Assembly: GCF_000143415.4 (NCBI RefSeq)
Contig: NW_003314266.1
Span: 456,463-520,462, forward strand
DNA length: 64,000 nucleotides
From: Selaginella moellendorffii
Lineage: Eukaryota > Streptophyta > Lycopodiopsida > Selaginellales > Selaginellaceae
Reading direction: 5' to 3'
Shown here: positions 12,594 through 22,010 of the stretch, in pieces
Layout: each line of letters opens with the position of its first letter
How positions within the stretch are numbered: position 1 is the stretch's first letter
Translations under genes and position numbers: made by a program
Notes under the pieces: generated by a model
Told to the model about the DNA's origin: nothing
Databases searched by the model: none
What the model saw: only the letters and a program-made list of their open reading frames with translations

Positions 12594-12693
12594 NNNNNNN
12601 NNNNNNNNNNNNNNNNNNNNNNNNNNNNNNNNNNNNNNNNNNNNNNNNNNNNNNNNNNNNNNNNNNNNNNNNNNNNNNNNNNNNNNNNNNNNN
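12594..12693. other. Assembly gap (100 N)
   Basis: Exactly 100 N, a conventional gap of unknown size. It probably hides the first exon of the long gene that follows. Confidence 0.99.
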
Positions 12694-12807
12694 TTAGGAT
12701 GCAGCCTCAAGACATCTGATGCAGTGGTGAATGGCGTGTGGCCTCACGTTATTTCCAGCTGCTAGCTTTTCATCTGTCAGCTCTAATTGTTGTGCATTTT
12801 TGAACAG

Positions 12808-15800
12808 GCGAGGAATTGCGTTCTTCTTCCAGCCACTGTCAATGTGGATGCAGAGAAGGGGGAGGAGCTCACCAGTTGGACTTTCGGGATGGAAGGCGAG
12901 GATCTGATGCTGTACAACACAGATGGTGGGAGAAAAGAATGCATGGGGATCCTCATCCAAGTGACAGACACTCCATGCAGTTCCATGCAAGAATATGGAC
13001 TGGCACTTGTGGTAGAGACAGCGTCCGCCTTCAAGATCCACCTTGCACATCCTAGCGGCTTCCCGGAGGGGGGCAGCGGCTATGAGGAATTCCTAGAGGG
13101 AGCTAGGGAGAGGTTGTCCAGGAGGCCCACAATTTCAAAGACGCTGCGGGTCTATGAAGATCACATGGAATCCACGGACCTCACCTACGGCGATGTTCAA
13201 AAACTATATTCCAACATTGAGCCGTTGAGAGTGCCTCCAGTTTGCGAAGCGAAGGGGAAGGGGGTCGATCTGGAAACTACCCCGAAGCAGAAAAGGGTGG
13301 TCAAGCTCAAGCCGACGTCCGACTCTGCTGCTCCAAAAAAGAAGCTACTCGGTGATGCCATTGCCTCGGGTTCGAACACTACACCCACCAAAAAGAAGAG
13401 CCGCAAAGAGCAGAAAGAGCAAGAAGAGGCAGCAAAAATCGTCGCAGATAATAGTACTTGTTACTATTCCAACAAAGTATTACAATCGACGTGAGCCGTA
13501 TCGAGATCCAAAGCAAATACAACCACAGGCTAGTATCTGATGAGTGGGTGGAGAAACTGAAGCAGAAGATGCTGGCAAGTCCAGTAACACCCGACATCGC
13601 AGACGTGATCCCCTACTACCGAACAATGAAGGGCGAGACGAGGTTTCCAGACTTGATCAATAGGAAGGTGTTGGACGATCAGAACATCCGGTTCTATGCC
13701 GTCTCCGGGCAGCATTCTAGCTTGGCGATGCAACAGATAGTTGTGGATATTATGGTGGGCGAGGAGGTGAAGAAAGTCTTCAAGACAAGAGTTGTCCGCC
13801 TGATAAAAGGCAACTCGCCCCTCCGATCTATCATATACATCTCCCACGCGCAGAATGTCAAGCAAGAAACGTGCTACAAATCGGGTCTGCACGAGACATT
13901 GGCACGAACACGGAAGCTCTGGGTTCAACTGAAGAAGCCACAAAAACCAGGACAAGGACGTGCACTAGCAACTAGCGCCTGGCAGGTAAGCCTCATTGCA
14001 TGTGGCATAGCATGTGGCCTCACGCCATTTCCATTGCAGGAATTCTCGAGTCTTCTCTCGAAAACACTGGGGGTCAATGACACACTCAGCATCCATAACA
14101 TTCTACTCGCGACAAAAGTTGTTTTTGACAAATGGGTAGATGTGCTAAGGAGGTACCATGACGGGGAGTTGCTAAACTCAATGGGTGTGGAGGACGGCCG
14201 GAAGCCCAATGATTTGAAGCTCAACGCCTTGCGTTTCTCGCGGTCTCTAGACGACGACGACCTTCTGACAGTGGCTAATGCTCTTCTACTTGGTGAGGTA
14301 GTCTTCAACAAGACCAAAATGACTCCCGGCCATATTGTGACATACGAGGACTTGTGCACGACTCTGAGAGCTCGTGCGCTATTGAAGGATTGGATCTTCG
14401 AGCAAGTGGCCGTGGCGAGGGTGAGCATCGACACCACGCAAGAGATGATGGAAGAGCTGGACTTGTCAAATGAAGACATCGACGAGTACGTGAAGGGGGC
14501 CCCCAAGTTCATCGATCTGCTGCGGGATGCCACGAAAAGTAAAGCTGAGAAGTTGGATCAGTATCCAAATTTCATTAAGAGGGATGTCGACCGCCGGCTT
14601 CAGAAACAGCTCGACCCCGCAGCAGAGGCCTATCGAGAACCTTACCGGGTATACGTGAATTCGGATGAGGATCAAAGGTGGAGGAGCATCGTTTCCCGCG
14701 GAGATGAACAGGTCAAGAACATCTTTTGTGTGATGGACTTCACAAACGAGGAGATCACTCATGCAGACGAAGTCAGCTCCATCATTGACTTAATGGTGGG
14801 ACTTGCGGAGGTGGAATCTTCAGTCCACTATATGATCTACGACTCCGAATCCTATCACAAGTTCTGGAAGGCCTTGAACGAGGTGAAGGCTCGGTTGAAA
14901 GGCAAGGAGATGCGGGAGATCCATGGGATAATGGCTAAGAAGAAGATACCGACGAATGTCCGCATCTTCACAGTCGCCCTTGTTATTGGTCCTGCAGCAG
15001 AGTGGGACTGGAGTGACTTCCCAGCTTCGTTCAACAAAGCTGATCGAATTGATCTGAGGGAGGTCAATTTACCCGTGCCTGAGGAACTGAAGACGGCTAT
15101 GGAGCTTTCGAATCCAAAGAAAGCTCCAGGTGCAGCATGGGAAATGCTCAGCTGGGTCTTCAACGCAATAGCGGGTGACTCCAAGGGCAAATGCGTTGTC
15201 GAGTACAACTGCGGCGGAATATTCTTTCGAGCCGCACTACTCAAGGGTGTCCCGTGTGTTGCGGTGACAAACTCCATTGAAGAGGTGACTTCAATGGAGC
15301 ATATAATTACAGTTGCCAAAGAAAAACAGTATCTTCTCTACGAACCTGGTGAGTACGCACTTTAAGTTTAAATGTTATCTCACAAGCTCTGTATGCAGGA
15401 GCGTGGCCACCCCCAGATGCTGAAACGGCGTTAACAGCTACTGATGTTAGGCCGAGGTCACAACCTGCACAAGGTAAGGTCACGTGAGGCCTCACGCCAT
15501 TTTGATTATAGATCGTTGTGAATATTCAGACACGAGGACTGAAAAGCGCACTGGTGGCGCGTCGAAGAAGGACAAACAGACAAGCAATAGGAAAAAAGGA
15601 GGTACAAATTATATTTGCAATGGCGTGTGGTCTCATGCCATTCCTTGCAGGAGACACTTCTTCAAAGGCAAAACAGGCAAGCACCAGCCAAGCTCAAACT
15701 GACAGTGGTCATAAAAAGCGAAAGCACGTTGGACAGTCGTCGGGATCAGAGGCGTTTGATTCGAAAAGGAAGAAGGGCAACGAAAAGATGATAGGTAATG

Positions 15801-18140
15801 CCTCGCGGTTATGGCGTGTGTGCTCATGCCATTCATTGCAGATCAAGGGCTGAGTGAAAGGAGCCAGTCACCACCTTCTGACTCAGATTCCTATGGCGGA
15901 CTCCCCTTCCCCAATCTCAATGGAGAGGTACAATGGATGAGGGATGCTTTTCAAGTCAGGGCCACGTTTTTCTCATCTCGTCGTCTTCGAAGGGTGCAAG
16001 AACGTGCAGAAACCATGTTAAGACAGTCGGGTGAGGATACAGTCCTAGGTCACGCACTAAAACAGGCTATGGATGTCTTGTATTTTGAGATGGAGACTCG
16101 GCCAGATGATTTTTCCAAGATGGTCCTGGAAAAACAAGCAATCCAGCCTGAGCAGCCTATGGAAGAAATGCAAGAGGGGGATGAGGAGCCAGAGAAAGAT
16201 AATGAGCAGGAAGAGCAGAAGGACGAAGAGGAGGACGAAGAAGAGGAGGACAAAGAGGACTTGGATGGTCCTCACAATGGTGACGATCACAATAACGACG
16301 ATGACGATGATGACGATGATGGCCAGCCTGAGGTGGCCAAAGAGCAGCGGAGGAAGGTCATACAAGACAAACCATCAGGTAAATAATAGTACATCCATTC
16401 CTAACCTTTTACCATTTCTAACATTGTCCATGTAGGTCGCAGAAGAAATGGTAAGTAGAGATTATTCAGTTGAATTAAGATACAAACTCTAGCCTTTAGT
16501 GTCGAGGAAGGATAGTGCCAAGCAAGGGTCGAAACGTATGTCCAATCCTTCAGAATCAGCAGTGCGCCCAAGTGATATCGGTCCTAGTTCCTCAATAGCA
16601 GTTGATGGTAAATACAGTATAGTCGATTCAATGTGCTAATGAGTTTGTTTTTAGTAGCACGGGAGGATACCATCTCAATCGAAGGGAGATATTTGGACAT
16701 GCATATGGATCCGCCAGTGGACTCTACTTGCCTGCAAGAGTCATCAGAGCTGGTGGAGGCTACTATCCATATCAACGCCAAGCAAGCTGACCACGCTCCA
16801 CTTGATGCTGCCCATACCACTGAGTCAATCTTATCCACGTATCCAACTGACGGTGACCAGGCGCCATTGGACCCGCATGAGGCCGCCCCAGCCGCCGAGC
16901 CAGTCGTATCCTCATTTCCAACGTGTGCCCAATCGTCTGACTACGCGCCGTTGGAACCTCCCTACACCGCCCCTGCTGCCTGTTCGGTCATGTCCACTTT
17001 GCCAACGGAGGCACCAGCTGAAATGGCGTGTGATCACACGCCATCGGAACCACCCCATGCCACTGTTGAGCCAGTTGTACCAGAGTCTACAGCTGAAATG
17101 GCATGTGCCCACACGCCATCGGATGCGATTGACCCCACATTGCAGAGGAGAGTATTTCCGCCCTTCACGTTTCCTCGACCAAAACCCTCTGAACGACCAT
17201 CGGGAGCACCATTCGCTAATATTGTAGATGGTAAAATTGACTTGTACCATGTTTTATGCTGACGCATTTCATTTCAGAGTCACGGCGAAAGTACTGTATC
17301 GTTTTTGATCTGAACGGTGTCCTTTTCTCCCATGAGCGTGGCTCGTCCTCGAATGTCACTGCACCCTCCAAAGCCTGCGGTCGCAAGTTGGTCAAAAGAG
17401 ACAGATTCACATTAATCACACGGGAGAAACTGCGGGATCTAATAATGACCATGCGACACTTAAAACAGAGGGCCGGGTTCAATTTGCAATTGGGAGTTTG
17501 GACATCCATGATGCGCCACAATGCATTAACGTTGCTACAGATGATGCACGATCAGACACGAGTAATATTACCATTTGACTTTCTCCTAACGCAGGAGGAT
17601 TGCTTGACTATGGTCCATGTGAGGGGTAGCAAGCCCATCTTCGTCAAGGCAGAGGCTGTAGTGATGAACCGGACTGCTAGCTCAAGTGAAATCCTCATCA
17701 TCGATGACTCGCCGATTAAAACTGCAGCGAACACGCACACATATGCAGTGCACCCCATCTCTTGCAGTATGGAAACTAGGGAGAAGAAACCGTATGTTCT
17801 GGGGGACCTTGCAAAACGGCTTGGAGCGATGGTGATAGAGAACCGGCCAGTCCAGGAGGTGGCTGCAGAAATCAACCAAATGGCAGATGGAACGGTATAT
17901 CAGAAGCCATTTGATTGGACAGACACCAGTCATCATTTATGGCATGTATATTGTCTAGCCAAGCACTATCCGCATCTCCATAATCTGCTCAACCGGATGG
18001 GTTCTTCGACCACTGAACATGAGCGTGGACGTATTAGAGAAGAGATGGCATTACTATTGGGTTTAAATCCTGATAGTGTGGAGAGTGATGAAATTCCAAG
18101 ATTATTGTATAGGCGTTGGAGGCAAAAAATAATAGTCTGA
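12808..18140 (+). CDS. ParB/Srx-like - Rossmann-like - FCP1-type HAD phosphatase fusion (5' incomplete)
   Basis: Exons I can support: 12808-~13440, ~13455-13985, 14040-15348, 15399-15473, 15512-15601, 15651-15794, 15842-16378, 16436-16450, 16500-16607, 16655-17230 and 17278-18140, about 1,600 codons. From 15348 on, every intron is phase 1 and each join keeps the frame. The order is: an unknown N-terminal domain with a Lys-rich tail (KKKSRKEQKEQ); a domain with NHRL..EWVEKLKQKM and FYAVSGQHSSLAMQQIV, like ParB/sulfiredoxin folds; a helical middle; a Rossmann-like segment (CVVEYNCGGIFFRAALLKG) that faintly recalls methyltransferase motif I; basic then very acidic linkers (runs of E and D); Pro/Thr-rich repeats; and a C-terminal HAD domain with VFDLNGVLF, WTSMMRHN, KPIFVK and LIIDDSP, matching plant NLI/FCP1-like phosphatases. 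The second Asp of DxD is Asn (DLN), as in the plant 'DLNGLL' group. The join near 13441-13458 needs a frame change I cannot explain by a normal intron. The first exon is missing. Confidence 0.65.
13986..14039 (+). repeat. 54-nt intron carrying a palindrome copy
   Basis: GTAAGC..TTGCAG intron of the long gene. The 22-bp palindrome variant lies at 14007-14028, just before the acceptor. The intron length is a multiple of three and it contains no stop, so the frame stays open even if it is retained. Confidence 0.75.
15474..15511 (+). repeat. 38-nt intron made mostly of one palindrome copy
   Basis: GTAAGG..ATTATAG. The palindrome at 15479-15500 fills more than half of this extremely short intron. 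Splicing is inferred from phase-1 joins on both sides. Confidence 0.7.
15602..15650 (+). repeat. 49-nt intron carrying a palindrome copy
   Basis: GTACAA..CTTGCAG, palindrome at 15620-15641 directly upstream of the acceptor. Phase 1. Confidence 0.75.
15795..15841 (+). repeat. 47-nt intron carrying a palindrome copy
   Basis: GTAATG..ATTGCAG, palindrome at 15811-15832 directly upstream of the acceptor. Phase 1. Confidence 0.75.
17023..17119 (+). repeat. Two palindrome copies inside a coding exon
   Basis: Copies at 17023-17044 (a perfect 22-bp palindrome) and 17098-17119 are read in the same frame and give EMACDHTPSE and EMACAHTPSD in the Pro/Thr-rich linker of the long protein. Confidence 0.85.
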
Positions 18141-18547
18141 GATGGCATGTATTTATTTAAAAATGTAACTTATTATGGCATGGGGTTCCATGCCATTGTA
18201 TTAATATTAAAAGACAATTCTTTGAGAGGATTTGCATTATACTAGAAGTGTTACAGCATGTTATTGGAAGTCTACGAAGTTGTTTTATTAATAAGGGGAA
18301 AGTAAAGATTGAATGGGGACTTGGGCTCCACCTAGACTCGGAGCAACTGAGCCAATATTAAAAGGATGGAAAGAAATTGGACGACGATGACAAGGAGAAG
18401 AGAGAGGTGAAGCAGTGAGAAGTGATTGAGTAAACATTTCCTTGTTTAAAATAAAATGGCATGTGCCTCAATGCAGTTGAATTTTGTTATATTTATATAC
18501 TATATAAAGGTTTGGAAACCTTATTTTACAAGTGGGATAATGACAAT

Positions 18548-18571
18548 TCCCACTTTAACGAAATAGAGCTT
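18548..18571 (-). repeat. Right terminal inverted repeat of the giant element
   Basis: 24-bp perfect match to the left end in inverted orientation. It lies about 400 bp beyond the stop codon of the long gene. The change into unrelated LTR-type DNA follows immediately. Confidence 0.85.
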
Positions 18572-21030
18572 TTAGGACCATTCCCTGACTCCACTTGAGT
18601 CATCCAGCATTTTAGACTTTGCTAATCCAATGACCTGCGAGGTCTTAGTCTTCGAGGTGTCAACTCGTTGGAATACAACTTCTTGTATTCAAGTCCTACT
18701 CACAAGGACCATCTTTGCAAGTGTTACTCTGACACTTGATTTGTTCTCTTGGGGCAACCTTTTGCCCCTTAGGACCACCTGTCCATGTGATGAGAATACC
18801 AACTCATCCTCTAAGTACACCCCCAACTCCTTGGGTTGTTCCAGCATTTATTAGAGGTAGCCCCGGCTACCACTTCAAGGACTCATATCCTCACCCTTGC
18901 TTGACCTCTCATGGTCATCCATTCCGGTTTCACCTTCATGAGCACCAGCCTCAACTATGTGAGGATAATCTTGTGACTCCTTTATTGTTTTGGAGTCTCT
19001 ATCTTTCCCGTGATCCCAACTATAGTTGTTTACCACAACTACCTTAGCCAATTTGCTGAGACAAATGCTCATCCGGATCACATCCTCAACTCAATGAGGA
19101 AAACCTTGCACTATTCCCAAGATCCCAAAGTCGTTCCATTATTGGCCCTTTTCTATCCACCACCTCGCCTACAAGTTCACACATGAACTGTAATGGAGAG
19201 CCATGCCTTCCCGACTTGCTACTCCTCAAGGATAGGCCCACTCCTCGGACCTTCCGATGCCAACACTAGTGGTGATATACTTGAGCACCAATAAAAGTCG
19301 GACTAAGGAACAGCTCCAATACCAAATTGTAAGCGACTAAATTTTCCATTCTACTTTAGTCACTTAACCACACCTCTGACCACTTGGAGGAGTCTCATTC
19401 ACAACCCCCATAAGTCCAATCCAGGACTTGGGACTTGCTAGCCCCGAGAATGGCATCCATGCCACTCAACATTTGCACTTGGTCCAAGTGCTCCACGTGT
19501 CTGATCCCATGACCGACACTCAAAGGTACCACCAACATGGCAGCCCGTTACGCTAAGGCCATGCCCAATCACCTTTGACACACTGGTAGTCCAATACCAC
19601 TTGCATCACAGTCTTGGCTCTCCAAGACTAGGCAAACCATCCGTGAGTGGTCATCTCATATCCACTCCTTAGCATCCTTAGGATGCCCACCAACAAGGGG
19701 AATAGCTTTCCCCAATATCCCTCTATCAGTCCCCACTAAGTCCCTTTCTGCCCTTGGCCGTGTTTGCCAACACTGCCACTGGATCGAGACCCACAGGCCC
19801 AACCACTAAGTCCCACGGTCCTCTGGGACTTCCTCACCACACGACTGTGTCCTTGGTCACTACCCCAGAGGACTGCTCCTCTTCCTTTCCACAATCTGGG
19901 CCTTTGGGACAACATTTCGGAACACCGTGGCCTTACGCAAGCCACCTGGGTACTCTCCTCACCTTCTGCCCTTGGGTGCTCTAGCCATGGGCTTAGAGCG
20001 GGGTTTCGTTGAGCCACCCGAGGTATCCAAGTAGGTAATGCCACCCACACTTGGACTGGGAGCATCGGCCAGTCGATCTCCCGGGGGAACTAGAGCCGGC
20101 TCTTGAACACTTCACCAAGCTACCCCGCTTGTCGGTCCGTATTCACTCCAGTCTTGGACTTCACAGTGGGCATCTCATCACCCAACACTGGATCCGGCCT
20201 TCCTGGGCCAAACTGGCCTTTCCTGGCCAAACTGGCTCCACTGCAGTCCTCCCCCTACTATACTTTTGGAGCTCACCAAACCCCCCAGGGTCTGGGAGAC
20301 AAACGCTTTGGGCTTTCACCCTCTTAGACTCGAACTCGGACTCGGACTCGGACTCGGACACGGACTCGGACTCGGACTCGGACTCGGCCTCGGCCTCGGT
20401 CTCGGTCTCGGTCCCGATCTCGGTCTCGGTCTCGGTCTCGGTCCCGATCTCGGTCTCGGTCTCGACTTCGGACTCCATCTCGGGTCCATCTCGGACTCTA
20501 TCTCGGGTCCATCTCGGACTCCATCTCGGGTCCATCTCGGACTCCATCTCGGGTCCATCTCGGACTCCATCTCGGACTCCATCTCGGGTCCCATCTCGGG
20601 CTCCATCTCGGACTCCATCTCGGGTCCATCTCGGGTCCACCTCGGACTCCATCTCGGACTCCATCTCGGGTCCATCTCGGGTCCACCTCGGACTCCATCT
20701 CGGACTCCATCTCGGACTCCATCTCGGACTCCATATCGGACTCCATTTCGGGTCCATCTCGAACTCCATCTTGGACTCCACTTCGGGTCCATCTCGGACA
20801 CTTCCACGTGTCATGTGTTGGTCCTTTCGGGTCCCTTTTTAGAGCCTCGCTTATGGCTCGCTTCGTGCTCATTCCTCGAGCACTTTGTTGGGAGTTCCAC
20901 TCCCGCTCTCGACCTTTCAAGTCGGAGCTTTTAGTCCAAACGTGTTACGCTCGTTTGGCTTTCGCTTCGGCCACTACCACGTGGCACCCTTCCAGCTCCA
21001 CTTTGGGGCCTAGGGATTTTGTGTCTCACA
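18572..21030 (-). mobile_element. LTR retrotransposon remnant, LTR plus primer site, minus orientation
   Basis: GCTCCAATACCA at 19313-19324 is the reverse complement of a tRNA-iMet primer-binding site (TGGTATTGGAGC). The LTR lies to its right from about 19328, so the element points left. The LTR holds a minisatellite (20326-20810) and then a segment (20802-20995) that recurs near 28640-28905 (inverted), 29226-29390 and 55880-56110. A related LTR start is seen at about 55190. DNA at 18572-19312 is the internal side. No pol domain is recognisable. Confidence 0.6.
20326..20810. repeat. CTCGGA hexamer and 12-mer minisatellite in an LTR
   Basis: It starts as (ctcgga)n with variants (ctcggc, ctcggt) and changes into a mixture of 'ctcggactccat' and 'ctcgggtccat' units. 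Long open frames (Ser-Asp runs, or Trp-Ser-Pro-Arg runs on the other strand) are artefacts of the repeat. Confidence 0.9.
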
Positions 21031-21185
21031 CGGTGGCGGCAAAGGCGGAGGGAATAGTGGTAGTGGTGGTGGCAACGGTGGCGGTGGTGGTGGCGATGGC
21101 GGTGGTGGAGGAGGTGGTGGTGGTGGTGGTGGTGGTGATGGCGGTGGTGGAGGTGGTGATGGTGGAGGTGATAGGGGAGGAGGCA
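21030..21185. repeat. GGT/GGC-rich microsatellite
   Basis: A run of ggtggtggtggcggtgg-type triplets; it truncates the LTR end. Confidence 0.85.
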
Positions 21186-21419
21186 ATGAATCTCTAAGTA
21201 AACATGTATCTATTGATGTGCTAATAGACATGTCAATTGTGATCTCGTCGCCAGTGCCAAATTGAACTTCTCGTGGCTTCTTGTCTCTAACAACCTTTTT
21301 ATGTGGTACAATTTTCCTTTTCTGCAAGAGAAAATTTTTTTTTAGTCAAACAAAATAAAGATAATAAGAAATTCAAACAATCAAAGAGAAAAAAAAAAAT
21401 CAAGTGGGCCTACACTCAA

Positions 21420-22010
21420 CCTCAGGCACTTTGGTTGCTTAGGGGGCCAAGGTTATTCAAATAAACTTGGCCCCCTAGGCAGCCAAAGTGTCTGAGGTGG
21501 CTGGCCCGGGCTCAACCTCGGGCACTTTGGCCATCTGAGGGGCCGACGTTATTCAAATAACCTCGGCCCTTTGGGCCACAAAACTACCTGAGGTGGCTGG
21601 CTTGCGCTCGGCCTCAGGCAATTTGGCTACCCGAGGGGCCGAGGTTATTCAAATAACCTCGGCACCAAATTGCCCAAGGTGGCTGGCCCACGCTCGACCT
21701 TGGGCAGTTTGGCCACCCAAGGGGCTGAGGTTATTCAAATAACCGCGGCCCCTTGGGCGACCAAATTGCCCGAGGTGGCCGGCCCACACTTGACCTTGGG
21801 CAGTTTGGCCACCCAAGGGGCAGAGGTTATTCAAATAACCTCGGCCCCTCGGGCAGCAAAACTGCCCGAGGTGGCCGGCCCACACTCGACCATAGGCAGT
21901 TTGGCCACCCGAGGGGCCGAGGTTATTCAAATAACCTCGGCCCCTCGGGTGACCAAACTGCCCAAGGTGGACGGTCCGCAGTTGACCTCTAGCAGTTTGG
22001 CCGCACGAGG
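21420..22010. repeat. About six tandem 95-bp units, each with a strong hairpin
   Basis: Each unit has a 26-nt near-perfect palindrome built on GAGGTTATTCAAATAACCTC, at about 21449, 21543, 21638, 21725, 21821 and 21917, spaced 87-97 bp. Between hairpins the unit reads 'cgaggtggc(c)ggcc..gaccttgggcagtttggccacccg'. Open frames here repeat with the unit and are not genes. Confidence 0.9.

Larger units (their letters stand above)
9774..12807. promoter_or_regulatory. Intergenic control region between the divergent element genes
   Basis: About 3 kb separate the transposase start from the first recognised exon of the long gene. No convincing ORF is present. The region holds clustered palindromes (9856-9877, 9926-9947, 9962-9983, 11549-11570, 11787-11808, 12731-12752), half or degenerate copies (near 10580, 10617, 10688, 11629, 11930), a telomere-repeat tract (11043-11075), two short minisatellites and an assembly gap. 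A block starting 'ttttttggtgcatttttgggttcaaaatt' in broken form recurs near 10655, 11600 and 11900, always followed by a degenerate palindrome. The first exon(s) of the long gene are probably in or before the gap. Confidence 0.5.
789..18477. repeat. Family of dispersed 22-bp palindromes across both element copies
   Basis: Consensus: half-site ATGGCRTG, a 6-bp core (often TGGCCT or TGCCCA), half-site CAYGCCAT. Copies with good match: 846-867, 2669-2690 and their mirrors 7953-7974, 6130-6151; 9856-9877, 9926-9947, 9962-9983, 11549-11570, 11787-11808, 12731-12752, 14007-14028, 15479-15500, 15620-15641, 15811-15832, 17023-17044, 17098-17119, 18175-18196. Weaker copies: 789-810 (mirror 8010-8031), 2757-2780, 3076-3096, 10579-10600, 10617-10636, 18456-18477. 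I found no comparable density after 18571. Confidence 0.9.
5499..18571. mobile_element. Giant 13.07-kb TIR DNA transposon with two divergent genes
   Basis: The ends are perfect 24-bp inverted repeats beginning AAGCTCTATTTCGTTAAAGT. The left half carries the transposase-like gene on the minus strand and the right half a long multi-exon gene on the plus strand. Between the genes is about 3 kb of palindrome-rich DNA with a telomeric tract and an assembly gap. A short palindrome is scattered through the full length and is almost absent outside, which supports treating 5499-18571 as one unit. The flanks (..cctatt | element | ttagga..) show no clear target duplication beyond a possible TT, so the exact edges could shift by a base or two. 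I cannot assign the element to a named superfamily with confidence. Confidence 0.8.

Noticed and set aside
12225-12697. Arg/Ser-rich frames before and across the gap
   Set aside because: They come from the CTCGCG minisatellite and run into N; no exon could be supported.
15484-15853. Short frames starting in introns with MACGLMPF or NGVWPHAI
   Set aside because: These peptides are translations of the 22-bp palindrome read in different frames; most lie in introns.
5484-18585. Target-site duplication around the giant element
   Set aside because: Left flank ..cctatt and right flank ttagga.. share only TT; not enough to claim a duplication.
19447-19468. Possible copy of the element palindrome outside the element
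   Set aside because: Only the outer half-site letters match and the spacing is wrong; probably chance.
20051-20934. Long open frames with Ser-Asp or Gly-Leu runs
   Set aside because: They are translations of the CTCGGA minisatellite in several frames at once and have no start context or domain.
21420-22010. CRISPR-like array
   Set aside because: The units are contiguous minisatellite repeats with similar 'spacers' in plant DNA; not a CRISPR array.
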